Of a stretch of 6,467 bases of DNA, positions 1 through 4,870 are shown in pieces; the first letter of the stretch is position 1; the number at the start of each line of letters is the position of its first letter. The stretch comes from an uncultured Bacilli bacterium (lineage in GTDB: Bacteria > Bacillota_I > Bacilli_A > RF39 > UBA660). The notes beneath the pieces were generated by a model that was not told the DNA's origin, made no database searches, and saw nothing but the letters and a program-made list of their open reading frames with translations. The stretch spans positions 1 to 6,467 of the forward strand of contig CANQVY010000071.1 of assembly GCA_947627405.1 (NCBI GenBank). The letters are read 5' to 3'. Position numbers and translations under genes: made by a program.

Positions 1-1032
1 AAAAAAGAAAATGTACAAGATGCTCATGAGGCAATCAGACCAACGGATATTTATAGAACCCCTTTATCAATCAAACAATATTTATCCAACGATGAATATA
101 AATTATATAAATTGATTTATACGAAGGCCCTTTGTTCATTGATGAAAGATGCTAAGGTAAAAGCAACAACAATTCTATTAGATAATCACCAGTATAAATT
201 TAAAACGACAGGACAGGTATTGATTTTTGATGGCTATTTAAAAGTTTATAAAGATTATGAGACAAATGAAGATGTAATTCTTCCAGAATTACACTTAAAA
301 GAGGAACTTTCAGCTCAAGAAATTAAAGAAGAACAACATTTTACAAAACCACCAGCAAGATATACCGAAGCCAAATTGATTAAAGAATTAGAAGAGTTAG
401 GAATAGGTAGACCATCAACTTATGCTACAATTATGGATACCATTCGACAAAGAGATTACGTGATTATGGAAGATAAAAAATTTAAGCCTACAGTTATGGG
501 AATAGAAACAACCGATAAACTACAAGAATTCTTTAACAATATTATCAATGTAGAATATACGGCCAATATGGAAAGTGATTTGGATAAAGTGGCAGAGGGC
601 CATAAGAATGAGCTTGAATTATTAAAAAATTTTTATGATAAATTTGAACCTCTTGTAAAAACGGCTTTTTCCAAGATGGAGAAAAAAGCACCAGAAGAAA
701 CAGGGGAAACATGTCCAGAATGTGGAAGTGCCTTGGTAATTCGAAAGGGAAAATATGGAGAGTTTGTAGCTTGTAGCAATTATCCAGAGTGCAAATATAT
801 TAAAAAAGAAGAAAAACAAGTAGTAGAAATTTGTGATTGTCCAAATTGCAATGGAAAAATTATAGAACGAAAAAGCAAAAAAGGTAAAGTCTTCTATGGA
901 TGCAACAATTTTCCTAAATGTAAAACAGCTTATTGGGATAAACCAACGGGAGAAAAATGCCCAAAATGTGAATCAATGTTGGTAGAGAAAAAAGAGAAGA
1001 TACAGTGTAGTAATTGTGATTATCAATTATAA
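1..1032 (+). CDS. topA: DNA topoisomerase I (type IA), C-terminal part; 5' end outside window
   Basis: This enzyme relaxes negatively supercoiled DNA by cutting and passing one strand. The frame is open from base 1, so the gene begins upstream and 343 residues are visible. The type IA signature QDAHEAIRPT lies at window residues 6-15 and GIGRPSTYA at 134-142. The catalytic tyrosine region is upstream of the window. The C-terminus carries three four-cysteine zinc ribbons at about residues 238-264, 280-307 and 320-339; the last is short and ends near the stop. They are thought to bind single-stranded DNA and may contact RNA polymerase. The TTG at 112 is an internal codon and not a start, because the conserved motif lies before it. 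No hairpin terminator follows the TAA, so topA transcripts may run into the infC leader and be filtered by its attenuator. Identification is firm. Confidence 0.97.
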   Translation, partial: KKENVQDAHEAIRPTDIYRTPLSIKQYLSNDEYKLYKLIYTKALCSLMKDAKVKATTILLDNHQYKFKTTGQVLIFDGYLKVYKDYETNEDVILPELHLKEELSAQEIKEEQHFTKPPARYTEAKLIKELEELGIGRPSTYATIMDTIRQRDYVIMEDKKFKPTVMGIETTDKLQEFFNNIINVEYTANMESDLDKVAEGHKNELELLKNFYDKFEPLVKTAFSKMEKKAPEETGETCPECGSALVIRKGKYGEFVACSNYPECKYIKKEEKQVVEICDCPNCNGKIIERKSKKGKVFYGCNNFPKCKTAYWDKPTGEKCPKCESMLVEKKEKIQCSNCDYQL

Positions 1033-1068
1033 AACACGAAAAAAAACAAAAAAAAATAAAAATAATTA

Positions 1069-1097
1069 TTGACATTTTACATATATATTAGTATAAT
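1069..1097 (+). promoter_or_regulatory. Consensus sigma-A promoter of the infC operon
   Basis: The -35 TTGACA (1069-1074) and the -10 TATAAT (1092-1097) both match the consensus exactly, with an ideal 17-base spacer. An almost pure A tract (about 1039-1063) lies just upstream, where an UP element would sit. Transcription should start near 1104, which places the L20-type leader at the 5' end of the message. This looks like a very strong housekeeping promoter, as expected for ribosomal protein genes. Confidence 0.9.
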
Positions 1098-1103
1098 TTA
1101 ATG

Positions 1104-1240
1104 GAAATTAAAAAAAAGAAAGAGATGTATCCACATCCACCTGATTGCTTAGAGTGATAGGTTCAAAGCTTGAAAATGCTAATTATTCGAACGTAGAAAA
1201 GTGGATACATTGTGTTCACTTTTTTACATTTTATGGAGGT
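1104..1240 (+). ncRNA. L20-type autoregulatory leader RNA of infC-rpmI-rplT
   Basis: The untranslated leader between the promoter and the infC ribosome binding site can form two exclusive structures. ATGTATCCAC (1125-1134) pairs perfectly over 10 bases with GTGGATACAT (1201-1210), which would act as the antiterminator. The same 3' segment forms the left arm of a terminator (1201-1219). Between them a local stem, GTTC (1161-1164) with GAAC (1189-1192) and an inner AGC/GCT, could hold the L20 contact. In Bacillus the infC-rpmI-rplT operon is repressed when free L20 binds a leader of this design and causes early termination. The architecture is seen in the sequence. Membership of the L20 leader family is inferred from it and from the gene order. 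The 5' end is estimated. Confidence 0.8.
1197..1225 (+). terminator. Attenuator terminator in the infC leader
   Basis: GTGGATAC (1201-1208) pairs with GTGTTCAC (1212-1219) around an ATT loop: eight pairs, two of them G-U. Six T (1220-1225) follow, and AAAA (1197-1200) lies on the 5' side to extend the stem. It overlaps the antiterminator's 3' arm, so only one of the two can form. It sits 10 bases before the infC Shine-Dalgarno sequence. Confidence 0.85.
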
Positions 1241-1241
1241 G
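1235..1241 (+). promoter_or_regulatory. infC Shine-Dalgarno sequence, decides a non-ATG start
   Basis: GGAGGTG is a seven-base complement of the 16S rRNA 3' tail. No in-frame ATG, GTG or TTG lies 5-12 bases downstream. The in-frame codons there are GTA (1241), ATT (1244) and ATC (1247). Counting from the last G of GGAGG, the gap is 4 to ATT and 7 to ATC. The other genes here use gaps of 6-10, so ATC fits best. Confidence 0.8.
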
Positions 1242-1246
1242 TAATT

Positions 1247-1777
1247 ATCGGAAACTCAAAAAATAATTTGTTAGTTAATAATCAAATTAAAGTGAGTCCA
1301 GTACTTGTCATTGGACCGAATGGGGAACAAGCAGGCGTAAAGTCTATTGAAGATGCTTTAACTTTAGCGTCTTATGCAGGACTTGATTTAGTGCTTTTAA
1401 ATCCAAACGGGAATCCACCGGTTGTAAAAATTATGGATTATAACAAGTATCGTTATGAAAAACAAAAAAAAGAAAAGGAAGCAAGCAAGAAGCAAAGAGC
1501 AAACAAGTGTGAGTTAAAAGAATTTAGGTTATCTCCTGTGATTGATGTTGGAGATTTTGAAACAAAGTTAAAGAATGTTAAAAAATATTTAATAAAGGGA
1601 GATCGAATTAAATTATCCATTCGTTTTAAGGGAAGGCAAATGGCTCATACAGATTTAGGAAAAGAAGTATTGGAAAAATTTGCGGCTCGCCTTGAAGATA
1701 TTTCAACCATTGAACAAAAAGCTAAATTAGATGGAAGATCAATGACAATGTTATTAATACCTAAAAAAGATAAATAA
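1247..1777 (+). CDS. infC: Translation initiation factor IF-3, non-ATG start
   Basis: IF-3 binds the 30S subunit, keeps it apart from 50S and proofreads the start codon and initiator tRNA. From the ATC start the product is 176 residues, normal for the family. The N-domain spans about residues 8-77 and includes the signature region NPPVVKIMDYNKYRYE (56-71). A lysine-rich linker (KQKKEKEA, ending about 79) leads to the C-domain (about 86-172) with LSPVID and IRFKGR. The frame is also open back to a TTG at 1145. That start would translate the leader hairpins and has no ribosome binding site, so I reject it. ATT at 1244 is the alternative. TTG at 1268 is 28 bases from the Shine-Dalgarno and less likely. 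infC genes often begin with AUU or another rare codon, which lets IF-3 repress its own translation. rpmI follows after 17 bases. Confidence 0.93.
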   Translation: MGNSKNNLLVNNQIKVSPVLVIGPNGEQAGVKSIEDALTLASYAGLDLVLLNPNGNPPVVKIMDYNKYRYEKQKKEKEASKKQRANKCELKEFRLSPVIDVGDFETKLKNVKKYLIKGDRIKLSIRFKGRQMAHTDLGKEVLEKFAARLEDISTIEQKAKLDGRSMTMLLIPKKDK

Positions 1778-1794
1778 TATAAGGAGGAAAAAAT

Positions 1795-1992
1795 ATGCCA
1801 AAAATTAAATCACATAGTGGATTGAACAAAAAATTAAAAATAAGAAAAAGTGGTACGATTAGTATAAAACACCCAGGATTTGGACATAATTTAGGAAAAA
1901 AAGCAACTAAGATTAATCGAAAGAAAAGATCATCAAAAGCTTTAAGTGCATCAGACTTAAAGAGATTTAAAAATGTATTAAAGAAGATATAG
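1795..1992 (+). CDS. rpmI: 50S ribosomal protein bL35
   Basis: This is a small basic protein of the large subunit, 65 residues and typical in length. It has the usual start MPKIKSHSGLNKK, a central HPGFGHNLGKK stretch and a lysine/arginine-rich body that contacts 23S rRNA. AAGGAGG (1781-1787) lies 7 bases before the ATG. It sits in the conserved order infC-rpmI-rplT. Its TAG stop overlaps the Shine-Dalgarno sequence of rplT, which suggests coupled translation. It should share the L20-leader control acting at the head of the operon. Confidence 0.97.
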   Translation: MPKIKSHSGLNKKLKIRKSGTISIKHPGFGHNLGKKATKINRKKRSSKALSASDLKRFKNVLKKI

Positions 1993-2004
1993 GAGGAGTA
2001 GAAA

Positions 2005-2544
2005 ATGGCAAGAGTTAAAAATGGTGCGACTACAAAAGCACGTCATAAAAAAGTTTTAAAAGCTGCTAAAGGTTACTTTGGAAGTAAACATAGACTATAT
2101 AAAACAGCAAAAGAACAATTGATGCATTCTGGTCAATATGCATATAGAGACAGAAGGCAAAAGAAAAGAGATTTTAGAAAATTATGGATAACAAGAATTA
2201 ACGCAGCTTGTAGAGAAAATGAAATCAGTTATTCTAAATTTATTAATGGACTTAACAAAGCCGGAGTAGAAATCAATCGAAAAATGTTAAGTGAAATTGC
2301 AATTAATGATCCAAAGGTTTTTGCAGATCTTGTAAAAGTTGCAAAAGATGGTTTAGATGGAAAAGTTACTAAGCAAGAAAGAAAACAAGTAGAAAAAGAA
2401 GAAAAAAAGATAGAAAATAAAAAAGAAGAGGCAAAGGATTTATCCAACTTAACCTTAACGGAATTAAAAGCGCTAGCGAAAGAAAAGAATATCACAGGAT
2501 ATTCAAGTATGAAAAAAGCAGAATTAATTGATGCTTTAAAATAA
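2005..2544 (+). CDS. rplT: 50S ribosomal protein bL20 with a C-terminal Rho_N/SAP-like extension
   Basis: bL20 binds 23S rRNA early in 50S assembly and, in Bacillus, represses its own operon through the infC leader. Residues 1-120 are an ordinary bL20: MARVKNG start, a basic N-terminal helix with YFGSKHRLY, RDRRQKKRDFRKLWI, and a globular C-domain ending near KVFADLV. The protein then continues to 179 residues, where most bL20 stop at about 118. Residues 121-145 are a lysine/glutamate linker, and about 146-179 form a small helical module (LTELKALAKEK, GYS, MKK, ALK) like the Rho N-terminal or SAP helix-extended-helix fold. The same module ends uS2, encoded about 1 kb downstream. AGGAGG (1991-1996) lies 8 bases before the ATG and overlaps the rpmI stop. 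The core identity is certain; the module's role is unknown. Confidence 0.97.
   Translation: MARVKNGATTKARHKKVLKAAKGYFGSKHRLYKTAKEQLMHSGQYAYRDRRQKKRDFRKLWITRINAACRENEISYSKFINGLNKAGVEINRKMLSEIAINDPKVFADLVKVAKDGLDGKVTKQERKQVEKEEKKIENKKEEAKDLSNLTLTELKALAKEKNITGYSSMKKAELIDALK
2455..2541 (+). repeat. Copy 1 of a 29-residue module shared with uS2 (bL20 C-terminus)
   Basis: This encodes bL20 residues 151-179. Aligned without gaps to the end of uS2 (3512-3598), 23 of 29 residues are identical: LTELKALAKEK, then I, GYS, MKK, E, I and ALK. The DNA differs at many third positions, for example GCG CTA GCG against GCT TTA GCT. The copies are therefore old or maintained by selection, and not a recent duplication or assembly artefact. 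Confidence 0.85.
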
Positions 2545-2557
2545 ACATATTAATGGA

Positions 2558-2592
2558 TTAATATACTTCGTGCCTACTAGGTGGTATATTAG
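2558..2592 (+). promoter_or_regulatory. Bulged stem-loop in the rplT-rpsB spacer, possible S2 leader element
   Basis: TAATATAC (2559-2566) pairs perfectly with GTATATTA (2584-2591). Above it, TTCG (2567-2570) is bulged on the 5' side only. An upper stem, TGCCT (2571-2575) with AGGTG (2579-2583) including two wobble pairs, closes an ACT loop. No T tract follows, so it is not a terminator. I see no convincing promoter in the 88-base spacer. A structured element just ahead of rpsB could be an autoregulatory site for uS2, a processing site or a stability element. I do not recognise it as a named family. Confidence 0.5.
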
Positions 2593-2616
2593 AAATTAGT
2601 AGATGATAAAAACAAA

Positions 2617-2622
2617 AAGGAG
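2617..2622 (+). promoter_or_regulatory. rpsB Shine-Dalgarno sequence, decides the start
   Basis: AAGGAG lies 10 bases before the ATG at 2633. The upstream in-frame ATG at 2603 has no ribosome binding site and would add ten residues before the conserved uS2 N-terminus, so 2633 is the start. Confidence 0.8.
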
Positions 2623-2632
2623 AAATAAAATT

Positions 2633-3601
2633 ATGACAGTAGTTTCAATGAATTATTTATTAGAAGCCGGTGTACATTTTGGACACCAAAAAAGAAGATG
2701 GAATCCAAAAATGAAGGAATACATCTATACAACAAGAGAAGATATCTATATTATCGACTTAAAAAAAACAGCAGAACAAATTGAAGAAGCTTATGCAGCA
2801 ATTAAGAAAATTGCAGAAAATGAAGGAAAATTCTTATTTGTAGGAACAAAAAAGCAAGCACAAGAGGCTGCCGAAGAATCTGCAAATAGAACCGATATGT
2901 ATTTTGTAAATGAAAGATGGTTAGGTGGAACATTAACAAACTTTAAAACCATTAAATCTAGAGTGAAAAGACTTGAAGAAATTGAAAAAATGGAAGAAGA
3001 TGGAACTTTTGATATTTTACCTAAGAAAGAAGTTATTGGTATAAAGAAAGAATACGATAAATTAAACAAATATTTAAAAGGAATTCGAAATATGAAGAAA
3101 GTTCCAGATGCTTTAATTATTGTAGATCCAAAAAAAGAAGAAATTGCAATTAAAGAAGCTCGTAAATTACATATTCCAGTATTTGGTATTGTAGATACAA
3201 ACTGTGATCCAGATATGGTTGATTATGTAATTCCAGGAAATGATGATGCGGTTCGTGCAGTTAAATTAATTATTGGGGTTTTAGCTAACGCCATTGCCGA
3301 AGCAACTGGAAAAGAAGTTATTGATTATGTAAGTGATGAAGATAAAGCCAAAATTTCAAAGAGAGCTAAAAAAGAAGCAGAAAAAGAAACAGTTGAAGAA
3401 GAAACAAAACAAGAAGTAGAAAAAGAAGAAGTTAAAAAAGAAGAACCCGCTAAAGAAGAAAAAAAGGAAGAAGAGACAAAAGAACAAACCAATGATTTCG
3501 ATCATATGAATTTAACAGAATTAAAAGCTTTAGCTAAAGAAAAGGGAATTAAGGGTTATTCAAAAATGAAGAAAGATGAAATAATTTCAGCTTTAAAATA
3601 A
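2633..3601 (+). CDS. rpsB: 30S ribosomal protein uS2 with a long charged linker and C-terminal Rho_N/SAP-like module
   Basis: uS2 sits on the solvent side of the 30S subunit near the mRNA exit and joins late in assembly. The chosen start gives MTVVSMNYLLEAGVHFGHQ, which aligns with the family N-terminus. Other uS2 hallmarks are RRWNPKM, IYIIDLKKT, FVGTKKQA, ERWLGGTLTNF, PDALIIVDP and DTNCDPD. The core ends near residue 232, but the protein has 322 residues. Residues about 235-288 are almost all glutamate and lysine with short KEE repeats, probably an extended or coiled charged linker. Residues 290-322 repeat the module found at the end of bL20 (LTELKALAKEK, GYS, MKK, ALK). tsf follows after 13 bases with its own strong ribosome binding site. 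The core call is certain; the extension's function is unknown. Confidence 0.97.
   Translation: MTVVSMNYLLEAGVHFGHQKRRWNPKMKEYIYTTREDIYIIDLKKTAEQIEEAYAAIKKIAENEGKFLFVGTKKQAQEAAEESANRTDMYFVNERWLGGTLTNFKTIKSRVKRLEEIEKMEEDGTFDILPKKEVIGIKKEYDKLNKYLKGIRNMKKVPDALIIVDPKKEEIAIKEARKLHIPVFGIVDTNCDPDMVDYVIPGNDDAVRAVKLIIGVLANAIAEATGKEVIDYVSDEDKAKISKRAKKEAEKETVEEETKQEVEKEEVKKEEPAKEEKKEEETKEQTNDFDHMNLTELKALAKEKGIKGYSKMKKDEIISALK
3512..3598 (+). repeat. Copy 2 of the 29-residue module shared with bL20 (uS2 C-terminus)
   Basis: This encodes uS2 residues 294-322 and is the partner of 2455-2541. The pattern L-T-x-x-E-L-K-x-L-A-K-E-K-x-I-x-G-Y-S-x-M-K-K-x-E-x-I-x-A-L resembles the Rho N-terminal (Rho_N) and SAP families, which are short two-helix nucleic-acid-binding folds. 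Family membership is my reading of the pattern and has not been tested with a profile. Confidence 0.85.
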
Positions 3602-3614
3602 TAGGAGGATTTAT

Positions 3615-4499
3615 ATGTTTAGTGCTAGTGATGTAAAAGAGTTAAGAGAAAAAACGGGAGCAGGAATGATGGATTGCAAAAAAGCATTGCAAGAAACAAA
3701 CGGAAATATGGATGCTGCTATTGACTGGCTTCGTGAAAAAGGAATATCCAAAGCAGCTAAAAAAGAAAGCAGAATTGCTGCTGAGGGGTTAACAAAGATT
3801 GTTATTGATGGAAATAATGCAGCTATTGTTGAAGTAAATTCTGAAACGGATTTTGTAGCTAAGAATAAAGAGTTTACGGATTTTGTAGACATGCTTGCAA
3901 ATACTATCGTTAAAAATGATAAAACTACAGTAGAAGAAGTATTAGAAATTCGTGTAGATGGTGAAACAATTAATGAAAAATTAATCGCTTTAATTGCTAA
4001 AATTGGAGAAAAGATTAGTTTTAGAAGATTTGAAAAACTAACAAAAAATGATGATGAAGTTTTTGGATCTTACTCTCATATGGGTGGTAGAATTGGTGTT
4101 ATTACAAAAGTAAAAGGAGCAAATGAAGAAGTTGCAAAAGATATTGCAATGCATGCAGCTGCAATGAGACCACTTTGCATGGGTAGAAATGATGTAGATA
4201 AAGCTACTCTAGAACATGAACAAAAAGTAATTAAAGAACAAGTTATAAATGAAGGTAAACCAGCCGAAATTGCTGAAAAAATGGTTATTGGAAGAATCAA
4301 TAAATTCTATAAAGAAAATTGTCTATTAGAACAAGAATTTATTAAACCAATTGATGGAAAAACAGTTTCTGTTGAAACTTACCTTAAAAATAATGGCGGA
4401 GAATTAATTTCTTATACAAGATATGAAGTAGGAGAAGGACTTGAAAAAAGAGAAGAAAACTTTGCCGAAGAAGTAATGAATCAAATCAATGGAGAGTAA
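3615..4499 (+). CDS. tsf: Elongation factor Ts
   Basis: EF-Ts is the nucleotide exchange factor that releases GDP from EF-Tu. The product has 294 residues, the usual full length. The N-terminal UBA-like domain covers about residues 1-53 (VKELREKTGAGMMDCKKAL). TDFVAKN (78-84) is the core signature that reaches into the EF-Tu nucleotide site. HMGGRIGVI (155-163) and LLEQEFIK (237-244) belong to the core and C-terminal subdomains. AGGAGG (3603-3608) lies 6 bases before the ATG and 13 bases separate it from rpsB, so the two are one transcription unit. A terminator stem begins inside the last codons. pyrH and frr, which often follow tsf, are absent here. Confidence 0.98.
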   Translation: MFSASDVKELREKTGAGMMDCKKALQETNGNMDAAIDWLREKGISKAAKKESRIAAEGLTKIVIDGNNAAIVEVNSETDFVAKNKEFTDFVDMLANTIVKNDKTTVEEVLEIRVDGETINEKLIALIAKIGEKISFRRFEKLTKNDDEVFGSYSHMGGRIGVITKVKGANEEVAKDIAMHAAAMRPLCMGRNDVDKATLEHEQKVIKEQVINEGKPAEIAEKMVIGRINKFYKENCLLEQEFIKPIDGKTVSVETYLKNNGGELISYTRYEVGEGLEKREENFAEEVMNQINGE

Positions 4500-4517
4500 T
4501 CGAAAGATTACTTTTTT
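4495..4517 (+). terminator. Rho-independent terminator overlapping the tsf stop
   Basis: AGTAATC (4495-4501) pairs perfectly with GATTACT (4506-4512) around a GAAA tetraloop, followed by TTTTT (4513-4517). The left arm contains the TAA stop (4497-4499). It ends the rpsB-tsf transcript and probably the whole unit begun at the infC promoter. Confidence 0.9.
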
Positions 4518-4591
4518 ACTTGCATCTTAAAATCATATTTGTTATATGGAATTTTAAAACGAATCAATTATGATGTATATAGAAAAAATTC

Positions 4592-4614
4592 ATAAAATTT
4601 GCAATAAATTTTAT
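4592..4614 (+). repeat. AT-only inverted repeat in the tsf-kinase spacer
   Basis: ATAAAATTT (4592-4600) and AAATTTTAT (4606-4614) are perfect inverted arms around GCAAT. All nine pairs are A-T, so the hairpin is weak, and in such AT-rich DNA chance is a real possibility. T-rich flanks on both strands would suit a weak two-way terminator. The rest of 4518-4620 is AT-rich spacer in which I see no gene. Confidence 0.35.
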
Positions 4615-4623
4615 TTATTTTTG

Positions 4624-4652
4624 TTGTAAAAAGAATTGATTTTTGTTATGAT
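4624..4652 (+). promoter_or_regulatory. Probable promoter of the T-box/kinase/alaS unit
   Basis: The -10 TATGAT (4647-4652) is preceded by an extended -10 TG (4644-4645). A -35 TTGTAA (4624-4629) lies 17 bases upstream. Transcription would start near 4659, just before the first T-box helix. A rival reading is TTGATT (4636-4641) with TGTAAT (4658-4663) at a 16-base gap, which would start inside the first helix and so fits less well. Confidence 0.6.
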
Positions 4653-4667
4653 GAATATGTAATAAAT

Positions 4668-4845
4668 ATTTACGTTGAAGAGGACGAGTAATAGAAAATA
4701 AAGCGATAGAAAATTAGTGGTTGATGGAAACTAATCTTTATCTCTATGAAGGCTACCCTTTGAGTAAATCGGCTAAGTCGTTAAAAAAATTAAGGCCAAA
4801 ATAGGATGGTACCGTGTTTTATACACTCCTATATTTGGTCTTTTT
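4668..4845 (+). ncRNA. T-box riboswitch, alanine specifier
   Basis: This leader senses uncharged tRNA-Ala. The Stem I base pairs ATTTAC (4668-4673) with GTAAAT (4764-4769). The GA-rich AGAGGACGAGTA element follows the 5' strand. The upper arm has GATA/TATC and ATTAGT/ACTAAT (4713-4718 with 4730-4735). The specifier is GCT (4752-4754), an alanine codon, in the typical GAAG-GCT-A context. A Stem III candidate is CGGC/GTCG (4770-4780). The T-box core AGGATGGTACCGTG (4803-4816) exposes UGGU, which pairs with the ACCA end of a tRNA with discriminator A, as in tRNA-Ala. A glycine reading (GGC, 4751-4753) would call for UGGA. Specifier, discriminator and downstream alaS agree. Confidence 0.92.
4794..4845 (+). 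terminator. T-box expression-platform hairpin with U tract
   Basis: GGCCAAA-ATAGGA (4794-4806) pairs with TCCTAT-A-TTTGGTC (4827-4840): thirteen pairs, one G-U, with A4833 bulged, followed by TTTTT (4841-4845). It looks like an intrinsic terminator. Oddly, it contains the antiterminator helices (ATAGGA/TCCTAT and GTGT/ACAC flanking the UGGUACC bulge) and does not compete with them. Confidence 0.65.
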
Positions 4846-4857
4846 ATCTTATTTTTT

Positions 4858-4863
4858 GGGAGG
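4858..4863 (+). promoter_or_regulatory. Kinase gene Shine-Dalgarno sequence, decides the start
   Basis: GGGAGG lies 7 bases before the ATG at 4871. The frame is open back to a GTG at 4814, but that codon lies inside the T-box core and would put a hydrophobic stretch ahead of the P-loop fold. The site can also pair with CTCCTA (4826-4831) of the T-box. Confidence 0.8.
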
Positions 4864-4870
4864 ATTATTT

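Noticed and set aside
1101..1157. Small leader ORF starting ATG 1101 (or ATG 1125), ending TGA
   Set aside because: ATG 1101 lies at or before the expected transcription start. ATG 1125 has no properly spaced Shine-Dalgarno, and the stretch is explained by the antiterminator arm.
1145..1246. N-terminal extension of infC from TTG 1145
   Set aside because: The 34 extra codons translate the leader and terminator hairpin, have no ribosome binding site and do not resemble IF-3.
2528..2556. Possible rpsB promoter (TTGATG with TAATGG)
   Set aside because: The -10 matches poorly and no better pair is visible in the spacer.
2603..2632. rpsB start at ATG 2603
   Set aside because: No Shine-Dalgarno is present, and it adds ten non-conserved residues before the family N-terminus.
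3383..3488. Possible low-complexity DNA repeat in rpsB (GAA/AAA-rich)
   Set aside because: It is in-frame coding for the charged uS2 linker with irregular units; I see no perfect tandem array.
4814..4870. Kinase start at GTG 4814
   Set aside because: It lies inside the T-box core. ATG 4871 has GGGAGG at a 7-base gap and begins just before the P-loop strand.
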